Virus record (IMG/VR): IMGVR_UViG_3300028844_006574
Location: 27,376-91,375 of that record
DNA from: a virus
DNA length: 64,000 nucleotides
Reading direction: 5' to 3' (one strand)
Below are positions 41,153 through 49,077 of this stretch, piece by piece. The notes below the pieces were generated by a model. The model worked only from the letters and a program-made list of their open reading frames with translations, did not search any database and was not told where the DNA came from. A program made the translations under genes and the position numbers. Within the stretch, counting starts at the first letter, position 1. Each line of letters opens with the position of its first letter.

Positions 41153-43570
41153 ATGTTCAATTTTAACAGAGTCTTGATCAACCAGAGCTGAAATTTCGAC
41201 CGGTCGTCCATGTTCCAACAAGAATTTAGCTAGTGGTGTTTGCACTTTAGATTGAATAATTCTTCTCAATGGCCGGGCTCCATATTTTTTATCAAACCCT
41301 TGCTCCAGTAAAAGGTTCTTGACTTGAGTGGATATGCTCAATTTAACTTGCTGTAGTTCCATCCGGTCGGTAAACTTTTTCAATTCGTTATTCAATATAC
41401 GTTTACACGTCTCCTGATTGAGACTGTTGAACATGACTATCTCATCCAATCTATTGATAAACTCAGGTCTCAAGTGGCTCTGTAGCTGCTTTTTAATGTT
41501 GTCCAGGTTTTGTTCATCAGTACTACCGAACCCTACAACATGATTATGCTGCATGCGATCGGCTCCGATATTGGTGGTTAACAATATCACACAATTTCTA
41601 AAATTGATACTCACTCCCCGGCTATCTGTCAATTGACCTTCATCTAAAAGTTGTAATAGTAACTGCATCACATCCGGATGTGCCTTTTCAATCTCATCAA
41701 ACAGTACAACACTGTATGGTTCTTGTCTGACACTTTCAGTCAATTGCCCACCTTCACCGTAACCTACATAACCAGGAGGACTGCCAATCAACTTGCTCAC
41801 GGAATGTGCTTCCATTAACTCACTCATATCCACCCGGATCATGTTAGTTTCATCACCATAAACAAATTTAGCAAGTTGTTTAGCTAGATAAGTTTTACCA
41901 ACACCTGTTGGACCCATCAACAAAAATGACCCCACCGGTCTCTCCGGGTCTGATACATCCATTCTGCTCCGAATGATACTGTCTGAAATCACTTCAACTG
42001 CTTGGTCTTGACCTAGAATATATTTTTTAAGATTACGTTCTAGACCTACCAATTTTTTAGACTCACTCCTCTTCAAATGCTCCAACGGAACACCACACCA
42101 GCTGCTGACTGTTGATCGAATATGCTGCTCTGTTATTTCCAAAGTCTTTTGTTTATTCAAACTTGACTTGACCGCCTTGGTTCGTTGAGACTTGAACTTT
42201 TTCTCAGCACCTCGAAATGTAGCTGCCGCTATAAAATCATCATTTGTCAAATGTTCCAGCGCCAGATCTGCACAGTCTTGTATTTTACCTTCTAGTTTGA
42301 CAACTCTAGAAGGTACTGTACCGTGCTTGAGCCTCAATCGGGCCGCGCATTCATCTAATACATCAATCGCTTTGTCTGGAAAGAATCTGTCTGTTATGTA
42401 CCTACCACTTAAATCAACCGCTAGTTGTACAGCTTCTTCTGTATATATGACGTTATGAAACTCCTCGTATTTGTGTTTCAAACCAGTTAATATATCGAAA
42501 GTCATTTCATAATCCGGTTCATCCACTACAATTTTTTGAAACCTACGCTCCAATGCTCCGTCAGATTCTATAAATTCACGATACTCATCAAATGTTGTAG
42601 TACCAATACAGCACAAACCACCTCTGCTCAATGCTGGTTTCAATATGTTGGCCGCGTCCATTGCTCCATCTGCATTACCAGCACCAACCAACATATGAAT
42701 CTCATCAATAAACACAACCGTATCTTTCAATTGCATCAAATCATCCATCACCTGTTTCATACGTTCTTCGAACTGACCACGATATTTGGTCCCCGCGACC
42801 ATCAGAGACAAATCCAAATTATAAATTTGCTTGTTTTTGAGTTGTAATGGAGCTGTACCCGCTGCAATCATGTTGCACAAACCTTCAACAACGGCTGTTT
42901 TACCCACACCCGGTTCCCCTACAAGTACTGGATTATTCTTTTGTCTTCTGCACAACACTTGCATCACTCGTTCAATCTCCTGCTCTCTCCCAACAACAGG
43001 ATCCAATAATCCTTCGTTGGATTGCAATGTCATGTTTACCGCAAATTGTTCTAGGGCTTCCCCTGGTTTCATCATCTGTTCGTTCCCACCTGTAGAAGCT
43101 CCTTGTTCTTGTTCTGATATGTCTTGTTGAGGGTTCAAATATTCTCTAAATGCTTGAGCTAACCCCGGTAGATCCACTCCGTTATCGTACATGAACGAAA
43201 ACGCTTGACACTCCGTATGACACACAATACCCAACATCAAGTGCTCGGTACCAATGAACGAGTGATTCATCTTGGCACTAACGTTTTTAGCCAGTCTGAG
43301 CACACGTTCTACCTCATCGCTCATGGGTATTTTAATATCTGTATCCTTAGCCCTAATCACTTGATTATCAAGATGGTAATGTAAGCGATCAGTTAATGTT
43401 TTTATATTGACACCCTGCATGACCAGTAGTTCATGTGCCAAGCTATCTTCTGTACATATTGTGGCCATCAACACGTGTAAAGTGGTGATTTGACCGTGAT
43501 CGTACTTACCAGCATACAGCTGCGTTTTCGCTAGCAAATCATTCGCTCGTGGTGAAAAGTTGTACATCAT
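41132..43570 (-). CDS. ClpC/ClpA-type AAA+ unfoldase
   Basis: The product has 812 aa. A Clp-N domain (residues about 4-145, FSPRANDLLAKTQLYA) is followed by two AAA+ modules with Walker A GEPGVGKTAVVEG (about 218) and GPTGVGKTYLAKQL (about 545). A short ClpC-type middle region lies near 410-495 and leads into a VSSWCGVPLEHL segment. After the second module's TTNIGADRM comes HNHVVGFGSTDE (residues about 676-680 hold VGFG), where ClpC has its [IVL]G[FL] ClpP-binding loop. It would unfold proteins and could feed them to host ClpP, or act alone in remodelling. No phage ClpP is seen here. It is the only gene in its transcript. Confidence 0.88.
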   Translation of the reverse strand: MMYNFSPRANDLLAKTQLYAGKYDHGQITTLHVLMATICTEDSLAHELLVMQGVNIKTLTDRLHYHLDNQVIRAKDTDIKIPMSDEVERVLRLAKNVSAKMNHSFIGTEHLMLGIVCHTECQAFSFMYDNGVDLPGLAQAFREYLNPQQDISEQEQGASTGGNEQMMKPGEALEQFAVNMTLQSNEGLLDPVVGREQEIERVMQVLCRRQKNNPVLVGEPGVGKTAVVEGLCNMIAAGTAPLQLKNKQIYNLDLSLMVAGTKYRGQFEERMKQVMDDLMQLKDTVVFIDEIHMLVGAGNADGAMDAANILKPALSRGGLCCIGTTTFDEYREFIESDGALERRFQKIVVDEPDYEMTFDILTGLKHKYEEFHNVIYTEEAVQLAVDLSGRYITDRFFPDKAIDVLDECAARLRLKHGTVPSRVVKLEGKIQDCADLALEHLTNDDFIAAATFRGAEKKFKSQRTKAVKSSLNKQKTLEITEQHIRSTVSSWCGVPLEHLKRSESKKLVGLERNLKKYILGQDQAVEVISDSIIRSRMDVSDPERPVGSFLLMGPTGVGKTYLAKQLAKFVYGDETNMIRVDMSELMEAHSVSKLIGSPPGYVGYGEGGQLTESVRQEPYSVVLFDEIEKAHPDVMQLLLQLLDEGQLTDSRGVSINFRNCVILLTTNIGADRMQHNHVVGFGSTDEQNLDNIKKQLQSHLRPEFINRLDEIVMFNSLNQETCKRILNNELKKFTDRMELQQVKLSISTQVKNLLLEQGFDKKYGARPLRRIIQSKVQTPLAKFLLEHGRPVEISALVDQDSVKIEHKKAPVG

Positions 43571-43591
43571 ATCTACAATTATGTATGAAAG

Positions 43592-43599
43592 TATTTATT
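43592..43599 (-). promoter_or_regulatory. Late promoter box (minus strand) for the Clp gene
   Basis: Minus-strand AATAAATA ends 21 nt before the Clp ATG. A second minus-strand copy (43620-43627) lies further upstream. Confidence 0.45.
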
Positions 43600-43630
43600 T
43601 TTCAAGCTTGATATGGCACTATTTATTATC

Positions 43631-43636
43631 TATAAT
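43631..43636 (+). promoter_or_regulatory. TATAAT box before the DpdA-like gene
   Basis: TATAAT ends 2 nt before ATG 43639 and 8 nt before ATG 43645. The spacing favours the second ATG as the true start. Confidence 0.4.
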
Positions 43637-43638
43637 AT

Positions 43639-44445
43639 ATGAATATGAAGATTGAAGTTTCCCATGAGAGTCCGTTGAGCTTATTAGAGCAGTCATTACA
43701 GTACAATGATTATTGTTATGCACTGGTACATTTGTTTGAACAATACCCAGAATATTTTAACTTTTTCAAGACAGCCAAGGATATACACGACAAATGTGTG
43801 TACCTGGACAACAGCATATTTGAACTAGGGAAAAGTTTTGACGGTGCAGAATACACCAAATGGATAGAGAAGCTGGAACCTAGTGTGTACATTGTACCAG
43901 ACACTCTTGAGGAGAGCAAAGACACGATCAAACAATTTTACACCTTCACTGGAGAGTACCAGGATCTTCCTGGTATCAAGATGGGTGTGGTACAAGGTAA
44001 GACGTATGACGATCTAGTCAGATGTTACAGTTTCATGGCTGAGTATGCAGATGTGGTAGCCATAAGTTTTGATTATTCATATTACCTATCTACTGGTATT
44101 GGTAATACCAAACTGGAACGCTACATGAACGGTCGTCGTAAATTCATCCAAGATCTGATAAATGAGAACAGATGGAACTGGAGCAAACCCGTACACTTGT
44201 TAGGGTGTAGCCTGGCACGAGAATTCAGTTACTACGTGGACAACAACATACACAACATAAGAAGCTGTGACACATCTAACCCGGTTGTAGCTGCCATGTT
44301 CAATTTGAAGTACAATGATGATTTCGGACTTAACGAGAAACCTAGTCAGAAACTAGCTGATATGTTAGAAGCTAATCTAGATGACAATCAGCAAGAGATA
44401 CTTGAATACAATTTGAAAATGTTCAAGAAGATACTGCGAAGATAA
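43639..44445 (+). CDS. dpdA: DpdA-like DNA guanine transglycosylase (TGT family)
   Basis: The product has 268 aa (266 from the second ATG, residue numbers below). It reads as a phage member of the tRNA-guanine transglycosylase superfamily: VYLDNSIFELG with Asp55, YIVPDTLEES, MGVVQGKTYDD (VVQG at 115-118, the TGT VQG loop), VVAISFD, HLLGCSLAREF (184-194, like the TGT H-L-x-G strand) and IRSCDTSNPVVA with Asp209 in the place of a catalytic aspartate. DpdA enzymes exchange guanine in DNA for a 7-deazaguanine such as preQ0 or preQ1. QueF and a formyltransferase nearby support a DNA-base role over tRNA queuosine. A short tRNA-TGT paralogue remains an alternative. Confidence 0.8.
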   Translation: MNMKIEVSHESPLSLLEQSLQYNDYCYALVHLFEQYPEYFNFFKTAKDIHDKCVYLDNSIFELGKSFDGAEYTKWIEKLEPSVYIVPDTLEESKDTIKQFYTFTGEYQDLPGIKMGVVQGKTYDDLVRCYSFMAEYADVVAISFDYSYYLSTGIGNTKLERYMNGRRKFIQDLINENRWNWSKPVHLLGCSLAREFSYYVDNNIHNIRSCDTSNPVVAAMFNLKYNDDFGLNEKPSQKLADMLEANLDDNQQEILEYNLKMFKKILRR

Positions 44446-44448
44446 ATA
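44441..44448 (+). promoter_or_regulatory. Late promoter box overlapping the dpdA stop, 5 nt before the formyltransferase
   Basis: GATAAATA contains the dpdA stop TAA and ends 5 nt before ATG 44454. The formyltransferase can therefore be made late, independently of dpdA. Confidence 0.55.
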
Positions 44449-44453
44449 ATTAA

Positions 44454-44990
44454 ATGATAGATGGTAGAGAATGGATCGCGTTGTTCAGTCACACTGGTTC
44501 AGAGATAGCAAACATTACTAATAAGCTCGGGTTCGGTCCCGACCGGGTGATAACAAACAAAATGGGTGTGGTGCACCGAGACTTGAATCATTGCACAAGA
44601 ACACGATCCAAACCAGACGTGCAAGACTATCAACTATTATTTGCTGATAAAGAACCGATCATAACCTTGCACGGCTGGATGAGAATCATTCCTGGTTCTA
44701 TATGTAAAGAGTATGATATATACAACCTGCACCCTGGTCTTATAACACAATACCCTGAGCTCAAAGGCAAAGATCCTCAAGAACGTGTATTCACCGCGTT
44801 GAACATACCACAATATGTCGGGTGTGTGATACATAGAGCGACTGATGAATTAGATTCCGGAGAGGTTATCATGTCACGTAGAGTGTTGAACACCTACCCT
44901 AACGTTCAAATATTATCTCATGCTTTACACGACATGGCTGGTGACATGTGGGTTGACTTTTTCGAGAGAAAATTATACAATAACGAATGA
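44454..44990 (+). CDS. Formyltransferase (PurN/Fmt fold)
   Basis: The product has 178 aa, about the size of PurN. The catalytic triad of formyltransferases is present: Asn91 and His93 in NLHPGLI, and Asp131 in CVIHRATDELDSGEVI (PurN Asn106, His108, Asp144). The N-terminal strand (IALFSHTGSEIANI) and LHGWMRIIP also fit. Such enzymes move a formyl group from 10-formyl-tetrahydrofolate to an amine. Sitting 8 nt after dpdA and near queF, it is best read as acting on preQ1 or preQ1-DNA, giving a 7-(formylamino)methyl group. A sugar-amine substrate for glycan synthesis is the main alternative. It overlaps the next gene by 4 nt. Confidence 0.85.
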   Translation: MIDGREWIALFSHTGSEIANITNKLGFGPDRVITNKMGVVHRDLNHCTRTRSKPDVQDYQLLFADKEPIITLHGWMRIIPGSICKEYDIYNLHPGLITQYPELKGKDPQERVFTALNIPQYVGCVIHRATDELDSGEVIMSRRVLNTYPNVQILSHALHDMAGDMWVDFFERKLYNNE

Positions 44991-45256
44991 ACAATTGGGG
45001 ATTGAGACCAGTGAAAACACCTGACGGGTTGTACATCCGAGAGGTATATTACAACAACGACGGGACTATATGTGATATAGAGATGCAGATAAAGCATGAA
45101 TATGACCCGGATCCACAGACAGTGATAAACCGACTCAAACCGTATTACCGGTACATTGAACAGATGAAACAATACGACCCGGATATTGTTAGATATGACC
45201 CTGACACAGACACCTTAAAAGATTGGATACCTGATGCTTCCATGGAAAAATCTTAA
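44987..45256 (+). CDS. Unknown protein, 89 aa
   Basis: The start overlaps the formyltransferase stop (ATGA). The sequence is acidic and Tyr/Asp-rich, with NRLKPYYRYIEQMKQYDPD in the middle and repeated D-P-D motifs near the end. No domain is recognised. Coupling to the modification genes is the only hint of role. Confidence 0.6.
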   Translation: MNNWGLRPVKTPDGLYIREVYYNNDGTICDIEMQIKHEYDPDPQTVINRLKPYYRYIEQMKQYDPDIVRYDPDTDTLKDWIPDASMEKS

Positions 45257-45437
45257 TTTCAAAGGCCGTATACTCGCTGTATGTGTTTTTATTAACATGT
45301 ATGTCTCTATTGTATATGTAACAACTGGTAGTTATGTAGCTATATTACCGGCATGCATGGCAATGTTATGCGGTATATCTACATACAACCCTAAATACCA
45401 GCAGCTTGACGCAACAGATTTGGAGAATAACAGGTGA
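45234..45437 (+). CDS. Small membrane protein, 67 aa
   Basis: Two hydrophobic segments are visible: ILAVCVFINMYVSIVYV (about residues 13-29) and SYVAILPACMAMLCGI (about 33-48). A short polar tail follows. It overlaps the genes on both sides (23 and 4 nt). It resembles no family that I recognise. Confidence 0.5.
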   Translation: MLPWKNLNFKGRILAVCVFINMYVSIVYVTTGSYVAILPACMAMLCGISTYNPKYQQLDATDLENNR

Positions 45438-46300
45438 ATATCAATTTAGAATTTGACATAGTAATTTGTGTAGGTCCGAAGGATTCGGAGAATATCCACG
45501 CGCAAATAGAATATACTAAAAATAACATTGTAGGTTACAGAAACATTTATTTGGTCACTCCGATTGAAAATTTGAGAATTGATAATTGTACTACAGTAAA
45601 TGAAAATAGTTTCCCATTCGGATTGGCTGACTGTCAAAATAGATACATACTGTCAGAAAAAGACAAAGAAAGAGGAGAAGAAAGCCGCGCTGGTTGGTAC
45701 TTACAACAATTACTAAAACTATACGCCGGTATTTGCATTCCAAATATTCTCGATAGATGGTTAGTAATTGATGCAGACACATATTTTTTAAAACCAACTA
45801 CCTTTATAGAAAATGCCAAGTGCTTGTATAACACAGGTTACCGATCCACATCCGCGATATGTGGTTTCCAATACCATAGACCATACTTCGCGCATATGGG
45901 AAAGCTTGGAATAGGGTTGAAACGGTATGATAAAAATATATCTGGAATATGCCATCATATGATGTTTGAAACAAAATATGTCAAAGAGATATTGACCCGT
46001 GTAGAGAATATTTTTAATGAAAATTTCTATACTGTTTTTCTAAATAATATAGACAGTAAGCAATTATCCGGTGCATCTGAATATGAAATTTATTTTAACT
46101 ATATGTTGATAAACCATCCAGATAAAATAAAAATTAGAAACCTACAATGGAGTAACATAGGTATAAGAGACTGGGATTACCTCTCACTCGACAAGCCCAC
46201 TACCATACCACCTGAATGGGCTGATCTTACACTCAAGAGTGAAATAAACTACGATTATGTTTCTTGGCATCGCTGGGGACGCCGTAAAAAACTCGACTGA
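45434..46300 (+). CDS. Glycosyltransferase-like protein, DUF6492-type
   Basis: The product has 288 aa and starts with GTG at 45434, overlapping the previous stop. It has a nucleotide-sugar-type start (EFDIVICVGPKD), IYLVTPIENLRI, ESRAGWYLQQLLKLYAG and WLVIDADTYFLKP, with DAD at about residues 116-118 as the metal site. This combination is that of the DUF6492 family of putative glycosyltransferases, found in capsule and O-antigen clusters. No membrane segment is seen. Its acceptor is unknown. The gene is more A/T-rich than the neighbours but still carries the CCGG sites typical of this genome. Confidence 0.7.
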   Translation: MNINLEFDIVICVGPKDSENIHAQIEYTKNNIVGYRNIYLVTPIENLRIDNCTTVNENSFPFGLADCQNRYILSEKDKERGEESRAGWYLQQLLKLYAGICIPNILDRWLVIDADTYFLKPTTFIENAKCLYNTGYRSTSAICGFQYHRPYFAHMGKLGIGLKRYDKNISGICHHMMFETKYVKEILTRVENIFNENFYTVFLNNIDSKQLSGASEYEIYFNYMLINHPDKIKIRNLQWSNIGIRDWDYLSLDKPTTIPPEWADLTLKSEINYDYVSWHRWGRRKKLD

Positions 46301-46307
46301 AGTTAAT

Positions 46308-46661
46308 ATGAGTAACAATAGAAAATTTGAGACCGGCGCGCAGCGTGACACCGGTGATGGTAAACTAAGAATGTCTCTTGTACCGCAGCAAGAGCTTAAA
46401 CGTGTCATGAAGCGATATCTAGACGGGGCCGAAAAATATGGTGAGAACAACTGGATGAAAGGCATGCCCCTTAGCGTGTATTTTGACAGCGCTCATCGAC
46501 ATCTGGAGGCATGGTGGTGTGGTGAGGATTCCGAAGACCATGCTGCAGCGGTTGTGTGGAACATGTTATGTGCCATGTACACCGAGACAAGAGCTCATGA
46601 GTTAGACGCTTTTCCTAAGGAAAAACAACTAGATGATAGAATAAAATACCCGAAAGATTAG
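46308..46661 (+). CDS. dATP/dGTP diphosphohydrolase-type protein
   Basis: The preferred start is ATG 46308 (MSNNRKFETGAQRDTG), giving 117 aa; the longer frame from 46257 would overlap the glycosyltransferase. The signature order GAQRDTGDGKLRMSLVP, YLDGAEKYGENNWMKGMP, DSAHRHLEAWWCGEDSEDH and AAVVWNMLC fits the family annotated as dATP/dGTP diphosphohydrolase (formerly DUF5664). This family is of the MazG kind, cutting dNTPs to dNMP and PPi. Relatives feed modified-base synthesis in other phages. The position between DpdA and QueF suggests nucleotide-pool remodelling, possibly of dGTP. Confidence 0.8.
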   Translation: MSNNRKFETGAQRDTGDGKLRMSLVPQQELKRVMKRYLDGAEKYGENNWMKGMPLSVYFDSAHRHLEAWWCGEDSEDHAAAVVWNMLCAMYTETRAHELDAFPKEKQLDDRIKYPKD

Positions 46662-46684
46662 TGGATAATATTTTAAGAATAATA

Positions 46685-46690
46685 TATAAT
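46685..46690 (+). promoter_or_regulatory. TATAAT box before the P-loop kinase/QueF genes
   Basis: TATAAT ends 8 nt before ATG 46699 in a very A/T-rich gap. Confidence 0.4.
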
Positions 46691-46698
46691 ATGTTGAT

Positions 46699-47256
46699 AT
46701 GTTAATAAGTTTCACAGGAGCTCAAAGTACAGGTAAAAGTACATTGTTGCGGCGCATGCTTCAACATGAAAAATTGAGAAAATGTACGTTTATCAAAGAA
46801 GTTACACGCAAAGTCGCCTCACAAGGTATCAAGATCAATGATGAAGGTGACAACATGACTCAACTGTTCATATTGAGCGAGCATTTACATAATCACCATT
46901 TGCCCGGTTGTGTAGTTTTGGATCGTTGTATTATAGATGGTTATATATACACCAAGTGGTTGCATGAACAGGATAAGGTGGAAGGATGGGTGCTGAAATA
47001 TGCTTGGGATTTACACAACGTGTTAGTTGACAAACTAGACGTTATATTCTACACGGAACCAGACGATATCAAATTGGAAGACGATGGCGAGCGTAGCACG
47101 TGTGAGAGTTTTAGAAACGATATATTGAGAATGTATGAAGACTATTTGACCTGGAACCCGAAAGTGAGAAAAAAACTGGTGAGGTTATCCGGTACTGTTG
47201 AAGAACGGTTTAAAACAATACAAACGACTTTTGAAAATTATGACAAAATTAGATAA
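46699..47256 (+). CDS. P-loop NTPase/kinase, NadR-like AAA_28 type
   Basis: The product has 185 aa. Walker A is GAQSTGKST (residues 7-15). A typical EVTRKVASQGIKIND switch region, CVVLDRCIIDGYIY as Walker B plus lid start, and DVIFYTEPDDIKLEDDGERS follow. This is the pattern of the NadR-type/AAA_28 kinases (nicotinamide-ribose or thymidylate-like kinases). The substrate cannot be told. Direct coupling to queF (17-nt overlap) suggests a nucleotide or cofactor role, for example NAD(P)H supply, but this is inference. Confidence 0.8.
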   Translation: MLISFTGAQSTGKSTLLRRMLQHEKLRKCTFIKEVTRKVASQGIKINDEGDNMTQLFILSEHLHNHHLPGCVVLDRCIIDGYIYTKWLHEQDKVEGWVLKYAWDLHNVLVDKLDVIFYTEPDDIKLEDDGERSTCESFRNDILRMYEDYLTWNPKVRKKLVRLSGTVEERFKTIQTTFENYDKIR

Positions 47257-48166
47257 TTCCCGTATCAGCAAGGTGTTAGGCCAGGTTGTTGATTATCCTG
47301 ATCAATACGACCCGTCAATCCTGGTCAAAGAACCCCGGAGCAACAACAGACAACATTTGGATTTACATGACGACAATTTACCGTTCGTAGGCTTTGACAC
47401 TTGGAACGCATATGAAGTGAGTACATTGACAAGCAAAGGCATGCCCGTTACAGGTGTGTTGAAAATCGTGTATCCCTGTGATAGTAAATTTATTGTGGAG
47501 AGCAAGAGTATCAAGTTGTACCTCAACTCATTCAACATGTTTAAAAACGGAGACACCCGGGAACAAGCTGTTTCGGACATGGTGTTAACCGTGACCAAGG
47601 ATTTGAGTGAACTGTTAGAGACCGATGTCAAAGCAAAGTTTTTGAATGATCATAACCGGGAAGACCCAAAACCGGTGTTTGGTGAGATGTATCACTGGAC
47701 GAGCCTCGAACATGATCTAGTTGACAAGGAGACTGTAGACAACATGCAATTGAATGTATATGAAGAGACTCCCGAGCTGCTCAAAATTGAAGGTATTGGA
47801 AACAACAAGCACCCTCATGTACAGGTGTTCAAATGCGGTTTACTCAAGAGCAACTGCCGGGTGACCAATCAACCGGACTGGGGTGATGTGTTTGTATATA
47901 TCATGGGTAAAAACCATGTTAACCCGGCGAGTATGTTAGAGTATATTATTTCATTCAGAAATGAGAATCACTTTCATGAAGAAATTTGTGAGACGGTATA
48001 CAAAAGATTGTATGAGTTGTTGAACCCGGATGAAATATGTGTGACGTGCTTGTATGCCCGAAGAGGTGGTATTGACATCAACCCCACAAGAGCTAATTTA
48101 CCGCATCTGTTACCGGAAAACTTGATAGACCCTGGTGTAGAACACTGTAAAACTCAAAAACAGTAG
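47240..48166 (+). CDS. queF: NADPH-dependent preQ0 reductase QueF, two-domain type
   Basis: The ATG at 47240 gives 308 aa, close to E. coli QueF (282), which the N-terminus follows: VDYPDQYDPSIL and DDNLPFVGFDTWNAYEVSTL. The QueF signature ESKSIKLYLNSFN is at residues 87-99. The catalytic region LLKSNCRVTNQPDWGD places Cys206 (thioimide nucleophile) and Asp213. FHEEICE (His246/Glu247) and YARRGGIDINPTR complete the active site. QueF reduces 7-cyano-7-deazaguanine (preQ0) to preQ1 with two NADPH. preQ0-making genes (FolE, QueD/E/C) are not in the window, so preQ0 must come from elsewhere in the phage or from the host. Confidence 0.95.
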   Translation: MTKLDNSRISKVLGQVVDYPDQYDPSILVKEPRSNNRQHLDLHDDNLPFVGFDTWNAYEVSTLTSKGMPVTGVLKIVYPCDSKFIVESKSIKLYLNSFNMFKNGDTREQAVSDMVLTVTKDLSELLETDVKAKFLNDHNREDPKPVFGEMYHWTSLEHDLVDKETVDNMQLNVYEETPELLKIEGIGNNKHPHVQVFKCGLLKSNCRVTNQPDWGDVFVYIMGKNHVNPASMLEYIISFRNENHFHEEICETVYKRLYELLNPDEICVTCLYARRGGIDINPTRANLPHLLPENLIDPGVEHCKTQKQ

Positions 48167-48185
48167 AGGATTTCCGTTACTCGAC

Positions 48186-48193
48186 TATAAATA
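48186..48193 (+). promoter_or_regulatory. Consensus late promoter box, 5 nt before the 207-aa gene
   Basis: A perfect TATAAATA ends exactly 5 nt before ATG 48199. Confidence 0.7.
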
Positions 48194-48198
48194 ATAGT

Positions 48199-48822
48199 AT
48201 GAGTAACGAGTCCAACATTTTACGAGCTGGTCCAGCCAACCCTACACATTATAACAAACAGCGTCAACGCCATCGTTTGATGGAGCAAGAGGTTGACATG
48301 AACGACACCGCGTTCCGACAAGAACAAATGCTCAAAAAAGAGAAGATTGGTGACGCCACTGCTATGGTAATAATGAAAGCTGAGGAACAAGCAGACGCTG
48401 GACAACCTATGACCAAAAAAGAGTTAGCTAATGCTTGTATAGCTGCTCTATCACAAGCCAATTTTGAGATGGCTGATGACCAAGGTAAAATGGTACCTCG
48501 AGGTGGTGATGGAAGCGCATTCAGCCTCCCAGAGTATGGTTATTACATGGATTTAATAGAGATGGCCACCGAAGGTGTACCCATAGCATCCACCGGTGGT
48601 CGTGTCACAACAAATGGTGTTAAACCCATGACCGCAGAAAGATTCCGCAACATTTTCGAACAAGCTCTCCGGAAATTGAGAGGTACAATTGCTGACAACC
48701 CAGAGCTTAGTGAAGTGCTTCCTCAGTATCTGAAAGAAAATAAAACCAAACAAACACTCGGGTTCAATAAATTCAACACACTAGAAGTACTAAACGAATA
48801 TATCAGTAGCCATAACGGTTGA
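48199..48822 (+). CDS. Unknown late protein, 207 aa
   Basis: The N-terminal 60 residues are helical and charged (HYNKQRQRHRLMEQEVDM). A mixed domain follows, with PMTKKELANACIAAL, a Gly-rich middle (GGDGSAFSLPEYGYYM) and a C-terminal helical part rich in Leu, Asn and Lys. A perfect late promoter suggests a virion or late-stage protein. No family is recognised. Confidence 0.65.
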   Translation: MSNESNILRAGPANPTHYNKQRQRHRLMEQEVDMNDTAFRQEQMLKKEKIGDATAMVIMKAEEQADAGQPMTKKELANACIAALSQANFEMADDQGKMVPRGGDGSAFSLPEYGYYMDLIEMATEGVPIASTGGRVTTNGVKPMTAERFRNIFEQALRKLRGTIADNPELSEVLPQYLKENKTKQTLGFNKFNTLEVLNEYISSHNG

Positions 48823-48843
48823 TTGACATTATAATTGGTCATA

Positions 48844-48849
48844 TATAAT
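48844..48849 (+). promoter_or_regulatory. TATAAT box before the small 74-aa gene
   Basis: TATAAT ends 3 nt before ATG 48853. A TTGACA lies 14 nt upstream of it, shorter than the usual 17-nt sigma-70 spacing. Confidence 0.3.
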
Positions 48850-48852
48850 ATT

Positions 48853-49077
48853 ATGACCGATTACATAAATGGTACCAAGTTCGTTGTTACAGTAAAGAAC
48901 AAATGGACTAACAGTGAGCGTAGAGTTATAGTGAGCAAATACAATGATGTTCAACTAGCTCATAAGTATGCATACTACCAGCATACTTCGAACCTTGAAG
49001 ATATTGTTAGTATCGTGAACCCTAGAAAACAAACAGTATTCACACTCCGCGGAGGTTTTCGAAGACCCGGTAAATGA
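48853..49077 (+). CDS. Small unknown protein, 74 aa
   Basis: ATG 48853 (MTDYINGTKFVVTVKNKW) is preferred over 48835, which lies within the promoter region. It is basic, with a TKFVVTVKNKWTNSERRVIV strand pair and a helical HKYAYYQHTSNLEDIVSI segment, ending GGFRRPGK. It overlaps the next gene by 4 nt. The function is unknown. Confidence 0.55.
   Translation: MTDYINGTKFVVTVKNKWTNSERRVIVSKYNDVQLAHKYAYYQHTSNLEDIVSIVNPRKQTVFTLRGGFRRPGK

Noticed and set aside
43639-44445. DpdA candidate as a host-type tRNA TGT for queuosine
   Set aside because: It is much shorter than bacterial TGT (about 375 aa) and lacks the visible zinc-binding Cys cluster. Kept only as an alternative.
46257-46307. Longer N-terminus for the dATP/dGTP diphosphohydrolase
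   Set aside because: It overlaps the glycosyltransferase and adds residues outside the family's start.
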